Assembly: GCF_003347665.1 (NCBI RefSeq)
Contig: NZ_QDGA01000001.1
Span: 480,663-544,662 of the forward strand
Reading direction: 5' to 3'
DNA from: Microvirga calopogonii
GTDB lineage: Bacteria; Pseudomonadota; Alphaproteobacteria; Rhizobiales; Beijerinckiaceae
DNA: 64,000 nucleotides
The position numbers were made by a program, and so were the translations under genes. The first letter of the stretch is position 1. Each line of letters begins with the position of its first letter. Below, piece after piece: positions 59,582 to 64,000 of this stretch. Under the pieces are notes generated by a model. It had not been told where the DNA came from, ran no database searches, and worked only from the letters and a program-made list of their open reading frames with translations.

Positions 59582-60370
59582 TCACGCGGCGAGGCGCCCC
59601 ATGGCCTGGTTCAGGCATTCGACCGTGACGCTGCCGGCCTTCGCCACGAGGCTGCAGCCCTTCGGCACCTCGCGCCAGCCCCTGGTCTTGTCGTCGATGG
59701 GCTCGGAGACCACGAGCAGGTTGCCGTCGATCTCGCGGAAATAGAGGGTCGGCGGTTTCGCATCGCAGGCCCAGCGATAGGCCCACAGGTTCTCGCCATC
59801 CGTGAAGGCGGCTGTGAAGCGCAGGGCCTCGTCGATGCCGGCCTCATTCATCAGGCTGCGCACCTGCTTGAGGGTTCGCGCCATGGCGGTCACGGGGTCC
59901 TCCGGCAATCCATTTGCGAGGGCGAGGAGGAAGATCGCCTCCGAATCGGTGGTGCCGAGGCGGCGGTCGTAGAGCTCGTCGGGAATCAGGCTCTCCAGCC
60001 GCCGCTTGATGCGTCCATATCCGCCGATCTGGCCATTGTGCATGAAGAGATAACGGCCATGGGTGAAGGGGTGGCAATTGGCCCGCGTGGTCGAGGTGCC
60101 GGTCGAGGCGCGCACATGGGCGAAGAAGAGCTTTGATCGCACCTGCTCGCACAGGCTTCTCAGGTTCTCGTCGGACCAGGCCGGGCGGACCTCCCGGTAG
60201 ATACCCGGCTCGCTGCGCTCCCCGTACCAGCCGATGCCGAACCCGTCGCCGTTCGTCTCCGTCTTGGCCTCGACCGCATGCAGGGACTGATGAACCAGCG
60301 AATGGGCCGGCGCGCAGACGAGTTCGTCGAGGAAGATCGGCTCCCCCCGATAAGCGAGAAAGCGGCACAT
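59582..60370 (-). CDS. class II glutamine amidotransferase
   Basis: A 262-residue Ntn hydrolase. The N-terminal Cys2 after Met (MCRFLAYRGEPIFLDEL) is the nucleophile; NGDGFGIGWYG, HVRASTGTSTTRANCHPFTH and LFMHNGQIGGY are the family's glutamine-binding motifs. It resembles YafJ/EgtC-like stand-alone amidotransferases with no synthase domain. It liberates ammonia from a glutamyl amide; a partner is not visible. Start ATG is 60370. Single gene. Confidence 0.92.
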   Translation of the reverse strand: MCRFLAYRGEPIFLDELVCAPAHSLVHQSLHAVEAKTETNGDGFGIGWYGERSEPGIYREVRPAWSDENLRSLCEQVRSKLFFAHVRASTGTSTTRANCHPFTHGRYLFMHNGQIGGYGRIKRRLESLIPDELYDRRLGTTDSEAIFLLALANGLPEDPVTAMARTLKQVRSLMNEAGIDEALRFTAAFTDGENLWAYRWACDAKPPTLYFREIDGNLLVVSEPIDDKTRGWREVPKGCSLVAKAGSVTVECLNQAMGRLAA

Positions 60371-60456
60371 GGCTTTACGGCAACCCCTTGGCCCACAAGT
60401 CCTTGTAATGATGTTGTACTATCTTTGACTTATGGTGAATAGCCGGTTAACGGCCA

Positions 60457-60507
60457 GAGCATCGGACCCGAAAGTGAGATGCACTTTTGGGATCCAATCC
60501 GATGCTC
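60457..60507. repeat. GCATCGG-family palindrome
   Basis: GAGCATCGGA pairs with TCCGATGCTC; inner AAAGTG and CACTTT pair too. It lies between the divergent amidotransferase and antiporter genes. Confidence 0.85.
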
Positions 60508-60636
60508 CATTTTTGGAGGAGCGCATCGTTGAGGCGGACCCAGCGGGCCGTTGCGACACTCCGTGTATTCCCATAAAAGCATCGGCAATCATCCGATAAA
60601 AAACGCCGGCCGGGCCGGCATGGGGAACTCGACAAC

Positions 60637-62043
60637 ATGCTTCGCCTCTCGAGCCTGGCGCCGGCTGCCGCGCTGATCCTCCTGCCTCAGGCAGCCTTCG
60701 CGGCGGAATTCGACGGGGCGAGCCTCGGCTTCGCCTGGGCCCTGCCCTTCGCGGGCATTCTTCTCTCCATCGCGCTGTTTCCCCTGCTGGCGCCGCATGT
60801 CTGGGAGCATCACCAGGGCAAGATCGCGGCGGCCTGGGGCCTGCTGGTGCTGATCCCCATGGCGGTGGCCTTCGGCCCGACGACGGCGCTCCATGCCCTC
60901 GCCCATACGGCATTGCTCGAATACATCCCGTTCATCCTCCTGCTGCTGGCGCTGTTCACGGTGGCGGGCGGCATCCTCGTGCGCGGCAACATCCACGGCG
61001 CGCCGGGCACCAACACGATCCTCCTGGCGATTGGCACGATACTCGCGAGCTTCATCGGCACGACGGGCGCCTCCATGGTGATGATCCGGCCGATCATGCG
61101 CGCCAACGACGACCGGCGGCACAACGTGCATGTGGTCGTGTTCTTCATCTTCCTGGTGTCCAACATCGGCGGCTCGCTCACGCCGCTCGGCGATCCGCCG
61201 CTCTTCCTCGGCTTCCTGCGCGGCGTCGAGTTCTTCTGGACCACCACGCATCTGTTTCCGGAAACGCTGTTCGCCAGCCTTCTCCTGCTCGTCCTCTTCT
61301 TCGCGATCGATCTCGTCATCTACAAGAAGGAAGGCCGCGTGCGCCCCGATCCGACGCCCGACAATCCGGTGCGAGTCACGGGCGGCATCAACTTCCTGCT
61401 GATCTTCATCATCATCGCGGCCATCCTCATGAGCGCCACCACCAATCTCGGCCGCGTGACCGTGCTCGGCGCGGAGATCGAACTCGCCAATGCCCTGCGC
61501 GATCTCATCATGATCGTGGTCACGATCATTTCGCTCAAGACGACGCCCAAGGCCAACCGGATCGAGAACGGCTTCTCCTGGGGGCCGATCAAGGAGGTGG
61601 CAAAACTCTTCGCCGGCATCTTCATCGCCATCATTCCGGTGCTCGCCATGCTGAAGGCCGGCGCGGGCGGAGCCTTCGCGCCCCTCGTCGCCCTCGTGAC
61701 CAACCCGGACGGCAGCGCCAACAACGCGGCCTATTTCTGGCTCTCGGGGGGCCTGTCCTCGTTCCTCGACAATGCGCCGACCTATCTCGTGTTCTTCGAG
61801 CTCGCCGGCGGCGATCCGCAGAAGCTGATGACGACGGGCGCGCTGACGCTCAGCGCGATCTCGGCCGGTGCGGTGTTCATGGGCGCCAACTCCTATATCG
61901 GCAACGCACCGAACTTCATGGTCTACGCGATCGCCCGCGAAGGCGGCGTGAAGATGCCGAGCTTCTTCGGCTATCTGCTCTGGTCGGGTGCGATCCTGAT
62001 CCCGACCTTCCTGCTGCTGACGCTGATTTTCTTCAGGGGGTGA
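60637..62043 (+). CDS. sodium:proton antiporter
   Basis: A 468-residue membrane protein with 11-12 helices and a short signal-like N-terminus (ending AAFAAEF). Motifs GTTGASMVMIRPIMRAN, SNIGGSLTPLGDPPLFLGFL and AVFMGANSYIGNAPNFMVY are typical of the ArsB/NhaD group of the ion-transporter superfamily, the last being the second half of the internal duplication. It likely exchanges Na+ for H+ at the inner membrane. Start ATG 60637. Isolated gene between repeats. Confidence 0.88.
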   Translation: MLRLSSLAPAAALILLPQAAFAAEFDGASLGFAWALPFAGILLSIALFPLLAPHVWEHHQGKIAAAWGLLVLIPMAVAFGPTTALHALAHTALLEYIPFILLLLALFTVAGGILVRGNIHGAPGTNTILLAIGTILASFIGTTGASMVMIRPIMRANDDRRHNVHVVVFFIFLVSNIGGSLTPLGDPPLFLGFLRGVEFFWTTTHLFPETLFASLLLLVLFFAIDLVIYKKEGRVRPDPTPDNPVRVTGGINFLLIFIIIAAILMSATTNLGRVTVLGAEIELANALRDLIMIVVTIISLKTTPKANRIENGFSWGPIKEVAKLFAGIFIAIIPVLAMLKAGAGGAFAPLVALVTNPDGSANNAAYFWLSGGLSSFLDNAPTYLVFFELAGGDPQKLMTTGALTLSAISAGAVFMGANSYIGNAPNFMVYAIAREGGVKMPSFFGYLLWSGAILIPTFLLLTLIFFRG

Positions 62044-62055
62044 CACACACAATTG

Positions 62056-62189
62056 TCATTCCGGGGCGTCGGAGGCGAGCCCGGAACCCATAAACACGAC
62101 GGTTCAAGAATGGGTGCTTGGCGTCATGTGCATTTCTGCATCGTCGGCGGTTATGGGTTCCGGGCTCCGCTGCGCGGCCCCGGAATGAC
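62056..62189. repeat. dispersed repeat, TCATTCCGGGGC family
   Basis: Begins TCATTCCGGGGCGTCGGAGG and ends GGCCCCGGAATGAC; an inverted GGAACCCATAA/TTATGGGTTCC pair lies inside. About 134 bp. Same family as 48181-48317. Confidence 0.88.
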
Positions 62190-62200
62190 AGTGGGAAATT

Positions 62201-63322
62201 TTAAGCACCCAATCGCTCCGCCACGTCCTCGGCGATCGAAAGGCACGAGGTCAGCCCCGGGCTCTCGATGCCGAAGAGGTGGACGAGCCCTGGCAATCCA
62301 TGCTCGGCCGGGCCGTCGATCATGAAATCGGCGGCCTTCTCGCCGGCGCCCGTGAGCTTGGGGCGGATGCCGGAATAATCGGGCACGAGGGCACCGTCGG
62401 GAAGGCCCGGCCAATAGCGGCGGATGGAGGCGTAGAAACTCTCGGCGCGGCGCGGATCGACCTCGTATTCCTCGCGCTCGATCCATTCCACATCGGGCCC
62501 GAAGCGCATGCGACCGGCAAGATCGAGCGTCACATGCGTGCCCAAGCCGCCATCGACGGGCGCCGGATAGATCAGGCGCGAAAAGGCGGGCTTGCCGAGG
62601 CAGCCGAAGTAATTGCCCTTGGCAAGAACAAGCGGCGGCACGCGATCCGCCGGGTAGCCTTCCGTCGCGCGGGCGAGCGCCTGCGCGCCGAGACCCGCCG
62701 CATTGATCACCGCGTCGACAGTCAGTTCAGTCGGCTCCGGTCCGCCGACATGCACGTCCCATCCGGGACCGTTGCGGGCGATGCGTTCCACGGGAGCATG
62801 GAAGGCGATGACGCCGCCTTCACTCTCGAGATCGCCCTGCAGCGCGAGCATGAGGGCATGGCTGTCGATGATTCCCGTTTCCCGCGACAGCACGGCACCC
62901 GTGCAGGCGAGGTTCGGTTCGAGGGCTCGCGCTTCCTCGGCCGTCAGGTAGGCAAGCCCCTCGACGCCGTTCGCCAGTCCCTGCTCGTAGATGCCCTCGA
63001 TCTTGGCCTGTTCGAGATCATTGGTGGCAACGATCAGCTTGCCGCATTTCGCATGAGGCACGCCGTGGCTCTCGCAGAAGGCATAGAGCATTCGCCGCCC
63101 CTCGACGCAGTGACGCGCCCGCAGGGAGCCTGAGGGATAATACATGCCGGCATGGATGACTTCGCTGTTGCGCGAGGACACGCCATTGCCGATGCCGGCG
63201 GTCGCTTCCGCAACGATCACGCTATGGCCGCGCAGAGCGAGCGCCCGCGCGACAGCAAGCCCCACGACTCCCGCGCCGATCACCAAGACGTCTATGACCG
63301 CCTCCCCTTCTGCGGATTTCAC
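62201..63322 (-). CDS. FAD-dependent oxidoreductase, L-2-hydroxyglutarate-oxidase-like
   Basis: A 373-residue DAO-fold enzyme. The dinucleotide motif is IGAGVVGLAVARALA at the N-terminus. SSRNSEVIHAGMYYPSGSLR and CHVEGRRML-type sequences match the LhgO/L-2-hydroxyglutarate oxidase family; RPKLTGAGEKAADFMIDG and LVHLFGIESPGLTSCLSI are the C-terminal FAD/substrate patterns. It should oxidise an L-2-hydroxyacid using FAD. Start codon is GTG 63322; a later start is possible. Alone on the minus strand before the UgpC-type gene's terminator. Confidence 0.88.
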   Translation of the reverse strand: MKSAEGEAVIDVLVIGAGVVGLAVARALALRGHSVIVAEATAGIGNGVSSRNSEVIHAGMYYPSGSLRARHCVEGRRMLYAFCESHGVPHAKCGKLIVATNDLEQAKIEGIYEQGLANGVEGLAYLTAEEARALEPNLACTGAVLSRETGIIDSHALMLALQGDLESEGGVIAFHAPVERIARNGPGWDVHVGGPEPTELTVDAVINAAGLGAQALARATEGYPADRVPPLVLAKGNYFGCLGKPAFSRLIYPAPVDGGLGTHVTLDLAGRMRFGPDVEWIEREEYEVDPRRAESFYASIRRYWPGLPDGALVPDYSGIRPKLTGAGEKAADFMIDGPAEHGLPGLVHLFGIESPGLTSCLSIAEDVAERLGA

Positions 63323-63403
63323 CGTGCCGGGGCCTATGGCGAAATTTGCGGACCATCCAGGTCAGCCGCGTCACCCCAGTCATGACCGTTTCGCCGGTCT
63401 CAC

Positions 63404-63434
63404 AAAAAAGGCGGCCGCGCGGATGCGGGCCGCC
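63404..63434 (-). terminator. terminator of the UgpC-type gene
   Basis: On the minus strand GGCGGCC pairs with GGCCGCC around 11 nt and is followed by TTTTTT. It begins 17 bp after the stop of the ABC gene. Confidence 0.85.
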
Positions 63435-63451
63435 TTCTCGCGATGTTTGCT

Positions 63452-64000
<549 letters not shown>

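Overview
The window looks like chromosomal DNA of a GC-rich alphaproteobacterium of the Hyphomicrobiales, most likely Methylobacteriaceae (Microvirga or a close relative). This is inferred from high GC, coding density, the minCDE order, a Caulobacter-type xylose dehydrogenase SDR beside a xylose ABC transporter, glutathione-dependent formaldehyde oxidation genes, and several families of intergenic palindromic repeats. No rRNA or species marker is present, so the genus is a guess.

Layout. 1-3761: end of a DUF3182 gene, an alpha/beta hydrolase, a methionine/cysteine-rich small protein, an XRE-cupin regulator and the remains of an AAA/M41 (FtsH-like) gene. 3846-12775: an 8.9-kb integrated element bounded by an exact 56-bp direct repeat, the right copy being the 3' part of an intact tRNA-Arg(CCG). 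It carries a tyrosine integrase, an excisionase-like HTH protein, an XRE regulator with two facing operators, small unknown proteins, a protein with HUH (Rep-type) endonuclease motifs, a DUF1508 protein, a lone CheY-like receiver, a serine resolvase with res-like repeats, a long AbiV/HEPN protein (abortive infection) and two secreted proteins, one of the Rap1a/Tai immunity type. It has no capsid, terminase, portal or conjugation genes, so it resembles a satellite or mobilizable element carrying phage defence. It is the most interesting object in the window.

13059-31672: core genes: TerC, rRNA pseudouridine synthase and methyltransferase, cold-shock protein, transporters, RlpA, minCDE, an orphan TAXI binding protein with a coiled-coil neighbour, an XRE-cupin/GNAT pair on an apparently leaderless transcript, and a TauE-type transporter. 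31745-39721: sulfur and stress block: cysK divergent from a YeeE/YedE transporter around a strong palindrome, oxyR divergent from catalase, an MBL hydrolase, and the formaldehyde pair class III alcohol dehydrogenase and S-formylglutathione hydrolase. 39896-44942: Nudix hydrolase, lone SIR2 protein, OpgC-like membrane protein overlapping an SGNH hydrolase, AmpG-like transporter. 45149-50805: xylose locus: SDR xylose dehydrogenase, ABC ATPase, permease and binding protein on the minus strand, divergent from a ROK regulator. 50881-64000: polA, a GNAT gene broken at a repeat element, an RTX protein gene with one in-frame amber codon, GST, glutamine amidotransferase, antiporter, FAD oxidoreductase and the end of a UgpC-type ATPase.

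At least four families of dispersed palindromic repeats occupy the intergenic space; one copy sits inside the broken GNAT gene.
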